A model generated the notes under the pieces. It was not told the origin of the DNA and made no database searches. It worked only from the letters and a program-made list of their open reading frames with translations. The position numbers and the translations under genes were made by a program. Below, piece after piece: positions 30,581 through 39,628 of a stretch of 64,000 nt of DNA (within the stretch, counting starts at the first letter, position 1; the number at the start of each line of letters is the position of its first letter). The DNA comes from Lactarius indigo. Taxonomy: Eukaryota > Basidiomycota > Agaricomycetes > Russulales > Russulaceae. The stretch is from the NCBI GenBank assembly GCA_025766275.1, contig JAFKAC010000007.1, positions 1,922,001 through 1,986,000 of the forward strand, given 5' to 3'.

Positions 30581-31096
30581 TGTAACGTCGTCACGACGTT
30601 AGCTCGACTTGAGCTCGAGATGACGGTAACAACTTAGCGAATAATGATCTGCTGACTTGAAGACGCGGAGGTCCAAGCCCTTGCCTGGGTGAATACATGG
30701 AGGTACACCGGCAAGCTTATACTGTTGGAGTCACGAACGAAGTCGGACTTGCTGAAGGTAGAATGCAGAGGCGAAGAGGAGAAGAGAGAGAGAAACAAGT
30801 GACGATTCAAGAAGACCAAGATGGCGTATCTTGGTCTTCGCAAGACAGATTAAATACAAGTCGAGCAGGCTTAGAAGCGCTGCTATGAGTCACAGTATAG
30901 TAGCGTCCAACGTATCGCAGAAACAACTCGAACCCTAATACTACTAGTACCAGTACTAGTGGCGTCGGTCATCAGTCAGCTATCGTACTTCATCGCCTAT
31001 CGCACTACCGTATCACCGTAAGTAAGTCCGCGACTAATATACCTTACCGCCGTAATCGCAACCGGTACAGTAAGGGTCCATAGTCGAAACGTAACA
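30581..31096 (-). repeat. Element D 5' LTR with promoter
   Basis: 516 bp, TGTAACGTCG to GTAACA. A diverged copy of the element C LTR. Minus-strand TATTTAAT starts at 30856 and the self-primer word starts at 30822, 34 bp later. Confidence 0.9.
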
Positions 31097-31157
31097 GTAC
31101 CGCTGTCATGGGATTGAGTCAGCAATCATCCGGGTTTGAAAGCAGATTACCACGCAC

Positions 31158-31695
31158 CTTGGTATATGTCAGAGCCCAAGCTTTCGCTCTTTGTGGTACG
31201 AAACTCCGCAAGCTCTCATTCTACGTACGTGGTAAGGACGGAAGCCAAGTGGTTGTGATCTCGGCGCAGCTTGCAGTATTGAGGGTTATGAAGGAATTCC
31301 GAGTTGGTGAGTGCCGCAATGGCATCAGGAGGGAGCCTTAACTGCCTTGCCAATGGAGCCGAACCAAGAGAGGTCTTGCGTGAAAATGAAGGGGCCGTTG
31401 AAGGATGAAGACTGGAGCGCAATGTCGAGCCTGACATGTGAGAACGTGGAGGGAAAGCAGCAGCCACAGAGAAGTCAAGGTCAGTGTCAACAGTCGAGCA
31501 TCGTGCGGAAAAGTCAATTGGGGGTCTTGACCTCAGTGGGGGTTTTGGCATGTACTGGATGCCCAACCCGTTGTCGTCCTTGTCATCACCGTTGGGTACC
31601 GAGCCTAAGTCCGGTGGGAAGAGTCCTGGAGGGGTATCGTCAATCAGATCAAAGTTGTCGTCAAAGTTGTCGTCAAAGTTCTCAAAGTCAGACAT
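31158..31695 (-). pseudogene. Gene of unknown function, N-terminal fragment, cut by element D
   Basis: The start is taken at ATG 31695, opening MSDFENFDDNFDD. An acidic N-terminus is followed by a Ser/Pro-rich region and LRLPPDAIAALTNSEFLHNPQ. The reading frame stops at 31216, but GTACGT at 31228 and CTGAC with a following AG at 31158 look like a 71-nt intron, so the gene probably continued. Element D's LTR begins 61 bp beyond. I recognise no domain. It is divergent from the CACTA-like gene on the plus strand and may have belonged to the same DNA transposon. Confidence 0.45.
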
Positions 31696-31883
31696 TGGGA
31701 GGCAAGACAACTGTGCAAGCATATAGAGACGGAAGAAAAAAAAGTAGACGTGAACCCGAACGTGAGCATAAGTAGAATGAACATGTGCCGTTCCCATACT
31801 CCGCACCTAAGTCCGCTTGTCCTTGTCCTCGCGTTGCCCTCACGCCCACACAAATATACCGTACTCTCACCAACTGTGAAGCT
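31696..31883. promoter_or_regulatory. Intergenic region between two divergent gene fragments
   Basis: 188 bp separate the start codons of the divergent genes and should hold both promoters. No clear TATA box was identified. Confidence 0.35.
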
Positions 31884-32746
31884 ATGATGCCTCAAGCTGC
31901 TTCAAGATACACCTGCCCATGTTCTAAGTGCTATGGGAGCTCAAAAAGTGTTACCAAATGCACGATTGAGGCCCATTTGCGGCAAGATCAACTCTTTCTA
32001 CAGTCCCTCCCACCTGATGCAGATTCCGCCCATCTCGTGCAATCGCGCATTGATCTGACTATCCAACTTCTTTCCCAACTCCATGGAGTCTCTGGGCTGC
32101 ATTATGCAGCCCCAGATGTTAATAGATCTTGCTCAGAGGACCCAGAAGGTACGAATTATTATTATTATTATTATTATTATTATTTTTAACCCTAAAGCGG
32201 CACAGATCCACCTATTCAGCCGGCCAACACCTACTCCAAGGACTTCAGGCAGCCCAATCACTATCAAGGGGAAGCTGCAGAGCCTGGTAAGTGTATTGCT
32301 CTAATATAAAGTGATGTCTGTGCTTACTTCTGCTGTACTTAGATGATCTTTTTAGTCCTGATATGGATATTGATCTAGGCTCTCCTGATGCTGCGGCTCA
32401 GGCTGTTGACAATCTGGCTTATCTAGGGATGGACCTCAATATCTCTGACTCAGAGATGGACCACACTGTGTTGTCTGAGGCTGGCTCTGGTTTTATGAGC
32501 TCTGACTCTGACTCTGAGGCTGAGGCTGAGGCTGAGGTTCATCCTGCTTTGGTGGCCCCCTCCATAGGGCATCCAGATACTTCTGACCCTAGCTCCTTTT
32601 CTGGGAGGGAGCCAGCTGGGGGCAGTCCTGATGAGGGCAATGACTTTGTTGGTGCTGACATTCCAGAAGTTGTGAGAAGACTTCAGACACAGCTTTTATC
32701 TGGCTATATCCCTCCTAATCACCCACCCATTGATGACCCTCGAGGT
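31884..32746 (+). pseudogene. Probable CACTA-type transposase N-terminal fragment with two introns, cut by element F
   Basis: Proposed exons 31884-32148, 32206-32286 and 32343-32746. The introns (57 and 56 nt, GT-AG, the second with GTAAGT) rejoin one frame: CSEDPE-D-PPIQP and GEAAEP-D-DLFSPD. Exon 1 has YTCPCSKC followed by IEAHLRQD, the Cys-His pattern seen at the start of transposase-associated domains of CACTA elements. Exon 3 is acidic and Ser-rich (SDSDSEAEAEAE). F's LTR begins right after IDDPRG, so the catalytic part is missing. The family assignment is tentative. Confidence 0.45.
32153..32185. repeat. (TTA)n microsatellite
   Basis: About ten TTA units lying inside the predicted first intron of the CACTA-like gene. 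Confidence 0.85.
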
Positions 32747-32916
32747 TGTAACGCCACTACAGGGGCGTTAGGTACGACTTGTACCAAGTCAGTCGGGTAA
32801 GCAGTAGTCCGAGCTCAGAGGCTCGACTTCAGATATGATGATGCACAAGAGTCACAAGGGCACGCGCCACTCGGACTATAGAGGATGGCTAAGACGCGAA
32901 GGCCTAGCAAAGGTCG

Positions 32917-33582
32917 TGTGATGACTCACTGTCACTCGACAGGGGGTCACGACGAAGGCGGGGACTGGGGGCTGTTAAGGGCGCGGAGAAGAGGCTCGAG
33001 GGAGACGCAGAGACGAGGGCTACGGCCTTGGCTCAAAGAGGAGTAGTGGCGCACGAAGAGTGGGGGCACTCGAAGGAGTTGAGAGGCAAGGGGAGGATGT
33101 CACAAGTGGACAGTCTGAGGGACTGTCCGTACAATTGCACCAGCTTATATACTACAGGGGGTGGTCTGTGCGTAGGTTTAGGGCAGGCTTAGGGCCTGTC
33201 CACGGGTGCTGCGCAAAGGAACATTCTAGAGACATCTAACAATAGAGTCCAATCAGAAGCGGTTTAAACATAGAACAACTGCGCCGCAGTCGATGGCGCA
33301 ATCTTGCATCAGGATGGCGTGATTCCGCAGTCTATGCGGGAAATCCCGAGGGGTGGTGACTTGGTTGATTATCTTCGTTGATTGATCAACAATCAACTGT
33401 TGATAAGTACACGTGTACACGACACGTGGCTTGAGAGACGTGACCGGTCACGTGATCGTTTGAGAACAGAATTCAAACTCCGATTCGGAATTCCCCTTTA
33501 GGAAGGTGATTACATAAGACCGGGCCGACGCGGACCGGTCTTAGGCGCCCTTGAGTCACGACCGAATTATAGGTTCGTGACA
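32917..33582 (-). repeat. Element E 3' LTR
   Basis: 666 bp, TGTGATGACTC to TTCGTGACA. No difference from 42024-42689 was seen. Contains several palindromes, for example GATTGATCAACAATC around 33379-33397. Confidence 0.96.
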
Positions 33583-33600
33583 GTATCCCCTTTTTAACGC
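33583..33600 (-). other. Element E polypurine tract
   Basis: Minus strand GTTAAAAAGGGGATAC abuts the LTR; the pol stop TAA overlaps its first bases. Confidence 0.7.
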
Positions 33601-36600
33601 TGTGCTATTCCACGAGCACTAATGGTTTTTGGTCGAGGGGCAGAGGGATTGTCTTTGTGGAAACGCTGGACAAGATCTTGGGCGTGGGACATTTGGGAGG
33701 CGGGGAGCCAGGAATTCTCGGAGTTGGGGTACCCCTTCCATTTGATCAAGTAAAGTACGCCTTTCTTGTTGGGCGATACCTTTGACTGCAGGACCTTTTC
33801 GACTTCGTAATGTTCGTCTTCCCCTTGAACAATTTCGGGGGGTGGTCGGGTAAAATTAGGGCCATGCGTAGTGTTTTCTTTGTACGGGGAGATCAAGGAA
33901 TTATGGAAGACCGGGTGGATTCGCCATGTCTTTGGAAGTTGGAGTTTGCAGTTAACTCCCCAGGAAGATAGGACTTTAAAAGGACCGTGGCGTCGGGGGG
34001 CGAGTTTAGCTTTGGGATGGGTAGTGTGGATATTAGTCCCTTCCAGCCAGACTAGGTCGCCTTCATTGAACTTGTGAGGGATCGTGATTAACTTGGAATT
34101 TCTCATTACTTCTGCAGCGGTTTTGAGGGCTGCAGTGACTTCAGAGCGGATTCGGTTCAATGCGTCTAGTCTTTCCTCTGCTGCGGGTATCTTGCTATTG
34201 AAGTGGATGGGGGGAATGAACTCCGGATTGTACCCATACCACACTTCAAAGGGTGATTTGTGAGTTGCACTATGCTGTCGTGCGTTGTGCGCAAATTCCA
34301 TGAACGGAATTAGGTCTACCCAGTTGTCTTGTTGGAAGTTGCAGAAGACTCGGAGATACTGTTCAAGCTCTTGATTTACGCGTTCGGTCTCTCCATCTGT
34401 TTGCGGATGGAAAGCCGTGGACAGGGTGGATTTGACTCCTAATTTTTTCCAGATTTCTTGCATTACTTTTGATGCAAATTGAGGGCCTCTGTCAGAAATG
34501 ACTTGTCGGGGTAGGCCAGTGCGTCTCCAGACATTTTCCAGGTAAAGTTGAGCAGTTTCGTCTGCTGTGATGGTCTTGTTACACGGGGAAATGACTACTG
34601 CTTTACTGAGTCGGTCAACGACTACAAACAATGAGTCGTAGTCGTGGGAGGAGGGGAGATCAGTGATGAAGTCCATTGTAATGGTTCCCCATATTTCTTC
34701 AGGTATTGCATTCGGTTGTAGGGGTACTTGGGTACGTGGTTTGATTTTAGTGGCTTGACATGTGGCGCAGCCATCAACATAGGTCTTAACAAATGTTGAT
34801 ATGCCTGGCCACCAGAAGTCTCGGGATATTAATTCATAGGTCTTCCATCGCCCTGGATGTCCTGTGGCAATGTGGTCATGGTATGTTTTAACAATGTCTC
34901 TTCGTAGGTTGTCGTCTTTGGGAACGTAGACTTGTCCTCTGAACAAGATGATGCCGTCTTCTAAGTTCCACTCTTCTAGGCCTTTAGCTAGGGATCGAGG
35001 GCCATTTTTCAGAAGGGATTCGAGGGCCATGCTGACTTCCTTGTCATAGGTCTGGGTGTTTTTGATTCGCTGCCGGAGGGTGGTATCTCCTTGAATGGTT
35101 ACTGCAGTCCTTTGTACTGCGTTGATGGAAAAATATTTGGTATCCAGGAGTACTCGCTTTTCATCTTCATCCGCTATCCCCTTTTTATGATCTGGACGCC
35201 GAGACAGTGCATCAGACTTATTCTGTGTACCGGGTTTGTGGATGATGATGAACTGGAAGCGAGAGAGGAACAAGGCCCAACGGGCCTGACGGCGGGAAAG
35301 CTTCTGCTTCGTGGTAAAATAGACAAGGTTGCCATGGTCGGACCAGATCTCAGTGACGTCATCTCGTCCTTCCAAGTAGTGGCGGAAGGCATGCAAGGCA
35401 TGGATGATGGCAAGAAGTTCCTTGTCGCAGACTTCGTAGTGACGTTCAGCAGGGAGGAGGGATTTGGAAAGGAAGGCGACGGGGTGCCAACGTTGCAAGG
35501 CATCCGGTTGTTCAAGGATGGCGCCGGTAGCAAAATCGCTTGCGTCAGTGATGAGGCGGAAAGGTTTGGAGTGGTCGGGCAGGGCAAGGACAGGGGCTTC
35601 GGTGAAGCATTTAATCAGGGTGCGGAAAGCGCTTTCCGCCGCAGTACCCCAAGAAAAGGGGACGTCTTTCTTGGTTAGGTCAAACAAGGGGCGGGCGATA
35701 GTGGAGTAGTCTTTAATGAAGCGTCGATAGAAATTGCAAAAGCCTAGGAAGGCTTGGACTTGTTTGACAGTGCGTGGGGTGGGCCATTGAGTAATGCCTG
35801 CAACTTTTGCAGGGTCCATAGAAACTTGGCCATCGGAAATGACGATTCCGAGGTATTCGACGGAGGTCTGTGCAAATGTACATTTTTCAGGTTTCAGGTA
35901 GAGATCGTGGCGCTCCAGTCGTTGAAGCACGTCGTGCGTCAGGGCTGTGAGTGAGGAGATATCTTCTGTGAAGATTAAGATGTCATCGAGGTAGACCACG
36001 ACATGTCCACCATCGATCAAGGACTCAAAGATCTGGTTCATGAATGTCTGGAAGGTGGCAGGGGCGTTGCAAAGGCCGAAAGTCATTACTGTGGGTTCAA
36101 AGAGTCCTAAGGATGTTTTGAAGGCTGCCTTGTATTCATCGCCTTCTCGGATGCGGATATTGTTGTACCCCCAACGAATATCTAGTTTGGTAAAGTAGCG
36201 CGCACCATGGAGTTTGTCGATAAGTTCAGGGATAAGGGGAAGGGGGGCTGCGTTCTTAATGGTTATATCATTGAGGGCACGGTAGTCTTGCACAGGTCGG
36301 AGTTTGCCATCTTTTTTATCGACAAAGAAGAAAGGGGAGGCCATGGGTGATTTAGATGGTCGAATGTAACCTTTCTTCAGGTGTTCCGCGATGTACTCTT
36401 TGAGGGCATCGGATTCCTTGGGCGTAAGTCGATAAATGCCACAATTCTTCATAGTGGCTCCGGGTTTGAGGTCAATTGCGTGATCCCAGGGCTGATGTTG
36501 GGGTAGTCGGTGAGACGCGATTTCGCTGAATACTTTAGTATATCGTTGGAAGTGGCTCGGAATGTGGTCGGTGGAAGGCTTAGGTGCAGTGCGTGCTGCT

Positions 36601-37358
36601 ATCTTGGTGCTTGTAGTTATCTTTGCTCGGATTGCAAGGTGGTCGTACTTGCTAAAACTGTGGATCCACAGCCAGGGTTCGTAGGCATCTTGGGTAAAGG
36701 CAGGTTCCAGGGGCTTGACTTCTTTATTCATGGGGAGACCGATTTCTTGGTCGAGTTCAAGGATGTTAATAGTCGTATGTCGCGTTTGCGGTGTCTTCGA
36801 AGAGATGACAACTGCTGAGGAGGACAGGGTACAGGTTCTTGGGCACCGTGTGAAGGCTATTTTTGGTTGATGCCAATCGATTTCAGGGTTATGTGCTTGG
36901 AGCCAATCTGTTCCTAAGATTATATCGTGCTCCCCAAGAGTAGTTGCATAGAGTTCCACAGTTTCGTCGTGGTAGTTGTCATCAGAGGTCCTGATCCGTA
37001 GCTTCTGGATCGTAGTATACCTAACAGATCCCGTCTTGTTGGGAGACCCATCCACGTTTCTAACTGGTAAGGGTTTAATTAGCGTCCTCATTGTTAGGTT
37101 GTTTGCGCGCGCAAACCCATCATCCACGATGATGCCCTCTGCACCACTGTCCAACAGGGCACGGGCACTGATTTCTTTGCCAGACTTCTTTCCTACTAGT
37201 GTAACTCTGAGAACAATTGAAGGAGCTCTCCTATTCCGAATTGTTTCTGCAGGTACATGCTCGGCTCCGAGTGTCTCTAGTAAGGAAAGGCCGTGTACAA
37301 CGCTACTGGCACGAATACTTCCAATCGACAGTGCTGCGATGGAAGAGCCTAAAAATCC
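33594..37358 (-). CDS. Element E Pol polyprotein with C-terminal chromodomain
   Basis: 1,254 codons by -1 shift at 37352-37358. Protease ALLDSGAEGIIVDD (about 37160); RT LRPVQDYRALNDI and VVYLDDILIFTED (about 35990-35960); RNase H LITDASDFATGAI; IN zinc finger HDHIATGHPGRW with CATCQATK; IN core TMDFITDLPSS, VISDRGPQFASK, FHPQTDGETERV; GPF linker RRHGPFKVLSS; chromodomain YEVEKVLQSK to LIKWKGYPNSENSW, ending 33 residues before the stop. Unlike A, B, C, D and F, it has no long extension after the chromodomain. No internal stop. Confidence 0.94.
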   Translation of the reverse strand, partial: GFLGSSIAALSIGSIRASSVVHGLSLLETLGAEHVPAETIRNRRAPSIVLRVTLVGKKSGKEISARALLDSGAEGIIVDDGFARANNLTMRTLIKPLPVRNVDGSPNKTGSVRYTTIQKLRIRTSDDNYHDETVELYATTLGEHDIILGTDWLQAHNPEIDWHQPKIAFTRCPRTCTLSSSAVVISSKTPQTRHTTINILELDQEIGLPMNKEVKPLEPAFTQDAYEPWLWIHSFSKYDHLAIRAKITTSTKIAARTAPKPSTDHIPSHFQRYTKVFSEIASHRLPQHQPWDHAIDLKPGATMKNCGIYRLTPKESDALKEYIAEHLKKGYIRPSKSPMASPFFFVDKKDGKLRPVQDYRALNDITIKNAAPLPLIPELIDKLHGARYFTKLDIRWGYNNIRIREGDEYKAAFKTSLGLFEPTVMTFGLCNAPATFQTFMNQIFESLIDGGHVVVYLDDILIFTEDISSLTALTHDVLQRLERHDLYLKPEKCTFAQTSVEYLGIVISDGQVSMDPAKVAGITQWPTPRTVKQVQAFLGFCNFYRRFIKDYSTIARPLFDLTKKDVPFSWGTAAESAFRTLIKCFTEAPVLALPDHSKPFRLITDASDFATGAILEQPDALQRWHPVAFLSKSLLPAERHYEVCDKELLAIIHALHAFRHYLEGRDDVTEIWSDHGNLVYFTTKQKLSRRQARWALFLSRFQFIIIHKPGTQNKSDALSRRPDHKKGIADEDEKRVLLDTKYFSINAVQRTAVTIQGDTTLRQRIKNTQTYDKEVSMALESLLKNGPRSLAKGLEEWNLEDGIILFRGQVYVPKDDNLRRDIVKTYHDHIATGHPGRWKTYELISRDFWWPGISTFVKTYVDGCATCQATKIKPRTQVPLQPNAIPEEIWGTITMDFITDLPSSHDYDSLFVVVDRLSKAVVISPCNKTITADETAQLYLENVWRRTGLPRQVISDRGPQFASKVMQEIWKKLGVKSTLSTAFHPQTDGETERVNQELEQYLRVFCNFQQDNWVDLIPFMEFAHNARQHSATHKSPFEVWYGYNPEFIPPIHFNSKIPAAEERLDALNRIRSEVTAALKTAAEVMRNSKLITIPHKFNEGDLVWLEGTNIHTTHPKAKLAPRRHGPFKVLSSWGVNCKLQLPKTWRIHPVFHNSLISPYKENTTHGPNFTRPPPEIVQGEDEHYEVEKVLQSKVSPNKKGVLYLIKWKGYPNSENSWLPASQMSHAQDLVQRFHKDNPSAPRPKTISARGIAQR

Positions 37359-38899
37359 TCGTTAATAGGCACCGAACGCGGACGTGCGTCCGGGTCAAAA
37401 GGGAGTATCTCTCGATATATCGCTCCAATGTTTGCTGGGTGGTCAGCAGGTTCTTCCTCCTGACTTGGTTCTTCAACAAAGGCGCCGCGCGCCCTAGCGT
37501 TGTTGTTGGATTGGCCTCCTTTGGCCTTCATAACTGCCGTCTTGGCGTGACATTCTTTAAGTACGTGGCCTGGCTTGCCACAGTACAGGCAGAGTTTATT
37601 CCTAAAGCGGTACTCTCGCTCTTCTTTGGTAAGTTTGGCTTTTGGTTTGGTGGTACGTGATGAGGAGGCATTGACATTTACGCTATCGTCCTCGGCTAGG
37701 ACAGCTCGTCCTGTGGTGGGCTTATGGGTCTTGTTAAACTGGTTAATGGCATGGCCGGCATAAATTCGATATGCGCGATCAAATTCCCTTGCTTTTTCAA
37801 CAAGGGTGTCGAAGGTGGTAGGGATGGGGGATATGCCGAGCAGCTTCATATTCAGAGCTGTTGGAATGGCTTGTCGGAAGGCATACATCTTGGTTTGTTC
37901 ATTTGCACCACTTCGTGTAGCATGGGTCGACCATTCTTGGAACCATTCATTGAAAGGTCGGGTCCCCATCTTCAGAGAATACATTTTGTTAGTGGATTCC
38001 ATGGCAGTGTGACCAGGAACGAAGTGTGCATCGAAGTCAGTTTTGAACTGTGCCCAGGTGCCGAAACTAATTGCTGCACCACCTGTTGGATTTAAGGCCT
38101 TCTTTTGTCGATCTTGAGCCCATTCTCCTGCTGAGGTCCCAACCTTGAAATAGGTAAGGGCGGTGGATATCTTTTTGTCGTCAGAGTTAAAGATATCCTG
38201 GTTTAGGTGGAAGTAATTGGCCAGGTTGTTCCAAAAGGCCTCAGCATGGTTGGGCTTGCCATCAAAGGGCTCAGGCGCTGCGCCTAAGATCTTTGCAGGT
38301 GCAGGGGCTGCCATTGCAGTGGGTACAGGGGGAACGGACAAGGGGGGTGCTGAGGAAGAGGTTAAAGCAGTTAGGGGTGGTGATGGAAGTCGCTGCGGGG
38401 GAACTGCTGCAGGGAAACGGCCAGGGCCGGAGGTACTAGGGGAAATCTGGGGTGTCGAGGGTCGGGAGGTTACTTGGGATAGTAGGCCAGAGAGTTTTTT
38501 GGTAGTAGTGTCTAGGATTTGCGATACTTCCTCTGTGTCGCTGTCTGAATCTTCGGATTGACTAGGTGTGTTAAAATGGACCGGTTTGTTGTTTAGGTAG
38601 ATCCACTGTTCGTTCACAAAGTTCCAACGAACGTTCTTTCCCTTGAAGGTGGCGTGTAGGGTGTTGTAGTTTACGTCTGTAACTTTGTCGATACCCGGAA
38701 AGGCTTCTTTAAGGTCTTGAAAAACAATTTGGTGTTTGGTGGTGACAACCGTCCACGGGTGTTTTCCAGTAGGGCTGGAGATGTCCTCCTCTTTCCACTT
38801 GGCGTAGTAAAGATTGTCGGTGAGAGAGAAATAGGGGTCAAAGAAGTAAACTGGGACGTGGGCTTTTTCTTCTGGTGTGAGAGGTCGTTGCGTGTTCAT
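37349..38899 (-). CDS. Element E Gag
   Basis: 516 codons from ATG 38899. The ATG overlaps the stop of ORF3 as ATGA. N-terminus MNTQRPLTPEEKAHVPVYFF; Ser/Pro-rich middle; capsid-like helical part (GEWAQDRQKKAL, MGTRPFNEWFQEW); CCHC knuckle CLYCGKPGHVLKEC (about 37590-37545). It ends at TAG 37351-37349, directly in the frameshift site, so a slip replaces termination. This is the first in-frame AUG of the transcript apart from one out-of-frame AUG about 3 kb upstream. Confidence 0.92.
   Translation of the reverse strand: MNTQRPLTPEEKAHVPVYFFDPYFSLTDNLYYAKWKEEDISSPTGKHPWTVVTTKHQIVFQDLKEAFPGIDKVTDVNYNTLHATFKGKNVRWNFVNEQWIYLNNKPVHFNTPSQSEDSDSDTEEVSQILDTTTKKLSGLLSQVTSRPSTPQISPSTSGPGRFPAAVPPQRLPSPPLTALTSSSAPPLSVPPVPTAMAAPAPAKILGAAPEPFDGKPNHAEAFWNNLANYFHLNQDIFNSDDKKISTALTYFKVGTSAGEWAQDRQKKALNPTGGAAISFGTWAQFKTDFDAHFVPGHTAMESTNKMYSLKMGTRPFNEWFQEWSTHATRSGANEQTKMYAFRQAIPTALNMKLLGISPIPTTFDTLVEKAREFDRAYRIYAGHAINQFNKTHKPTTGRAVLAEDDSVNVNASSSRTTKPKAKLTKEEREYRFRNKLCLYCGKPGHVLKECHAKTAVMKAKGGQSNNNARARGAFVEEPSQEEEPADHPANIGAIYREILPFDPDARPRSVPINEDF
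37352..37358 (-). promoter_or_regulatory. Element E gag-pol -1 frameshift site GGATTTT next to the gag stop
   Basis: Gag reads GAT TTT TAG; pol reads GGA TTT TTA GGC. The gag stop codon occupies the ribosomal A site at the slip. In A, B, C, D and F the gag stop lies further downstream. Confidence 0.78.
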
Positions 38900-39591
38900 T
38901 CACCTCTTCTGGTGAGACGGGTGACAGTCCAACTGTCCAGGTTCCAGGGGTAGTAGACTTTGTACGCAGGGAGGAGGATAGCTCTATCCGGACGATGGGG
39001 TCTTTGTGAACGACGGATCCAATGGTATTCTTCCCAAATACCAAAGTGGGTCAGGGTTGTCTTACTTCTCCACAAGAAGTCTTGGAAATACAAGGGGCTT
39101 GTCGAAACTTCGCTTATGCGCGTAAGCGGCTGGGAAAAGTACAGGGTTTCAAGATTGTGCCGGTTTTGGTACAACAGAGAACAGTGCCTTCTGAACACGT
39201 CGAGTTCTCGGGGGGTTCGGGTTGGTAAGCTCTTGGTTACTAAGATAGCCTCCGGGAGATGACAATGGATTTCTCGGGGTTGGGTTTCGAGATACTGAGC
39301 TTCGTCACTGCTCGTGGAATGCTGCCTCGCAGTCGGAGTTGCTTGGATACTGGGGTACACCGGCTCACTTGGACCGGCTTGGTTAATACTCGGAAGGGGG
39401 ATCTGGGTGTTGGTAGCTCGACGAGCTCGTGGGGCCCTTCTTGGGGTTACAGGGGTACTTGGGGTGGAGGCTATGGGCCGATCGTCCACTTGGAAGCGAC
39501 GATGAGTTCTTCTTTGGGCGACGTGTGAGGATGCCAGGTTAATTGCCCAATGAATTGGATCCAGGATTTTGGCTCGGAAAATTGTCAAATT
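38896..39591 (-). CDS. Element E ORF3, 230 codons without Met, overlapping gag by ATGA
   Basis: The frame opens at 39591 directly after a TAA that lies in a stem-loop. The first near-cognate start is TTG 39588. No ATG occurs in the frame. Sequence features: basic N-terminal half (RRTHRRFQ, PRRAPRARRATN), then RELDVFRRHCSLLYQNRHN, LYFQDFLWRSKTTLTHFG and PWNLDSWTVTRLTRRGE. I recognise no domain. The stop TGA shares its bases with the gag ATG, an arrangement known to allow termination-reinitiation in some fungal viruses. Function unknown; a Gag accessory protein or an N-terminal module of Gag is possible. Confidence 0.7.
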   Translation of the reverse strand, partial: NLTIFRAKILDPIHWAINLASSHVAQRRTHRRFQVDDRPIASTPSTPVTPRRAPRARRATNTQIPLPSINQAGPSEPVYPSIQATPTARQHSTSSDEAQYLETQPREIHCHLPEAILVTKSLPTRTPRELDVFRRHCSLLYQNRHNLETLYFSQPLTRISEVSTSPLYFQDFLWRSKTTLTHFGIWEEYHWIRRSQRPHRPDRAILLPAYKVYYPWNLDSWTVTRLTRRGE

Positions 39592-39619
39592 TTACGCTCG
39601 TAAAATTTCTCTCGACAAT
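39581..39619 (-). other. Stem-loop between element E ORF2 and ORF3
   Basis: AAATTTTAC-GCTC-GTAAAATTT (39587-39608, plus) with an outer stem ATTGTC / GACAAT: about 15 paired bases with one 5-base bulge. The TAA closing the ORF3 frame upstream lies inside the stem. A longer-range pair ACTATCT (39624-39630) / AGATAGT (39651-39657) encloses the ORF2 stop codon. Confidence 0.75.
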
Positions 39620-39628
39620 CTATACTAT

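Larger units (their letters stand above)
1..31096 (-). mobile_element. Element D: degenerate chromodomain Ty3/gypsy retrotransposon, left end outside window
   Basis: D is the oldest element of the left half. Its 5' LTR is 30581-31096 and its 3' LTR lies beyond base 1. It is interrupted by a solo LTR (29599-30338) and by element C (2095-25630, target duplication TTGAT at 2090-2094 and 25631-25635). When these are removed, gag and pol are each in one frame with no visible frame-shifting indel, but carry seven in-frame TGA codons. C and D belong to the same family, judging by near-identical domain order and sequence. D is not autonomous. Confidence 0.9.
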
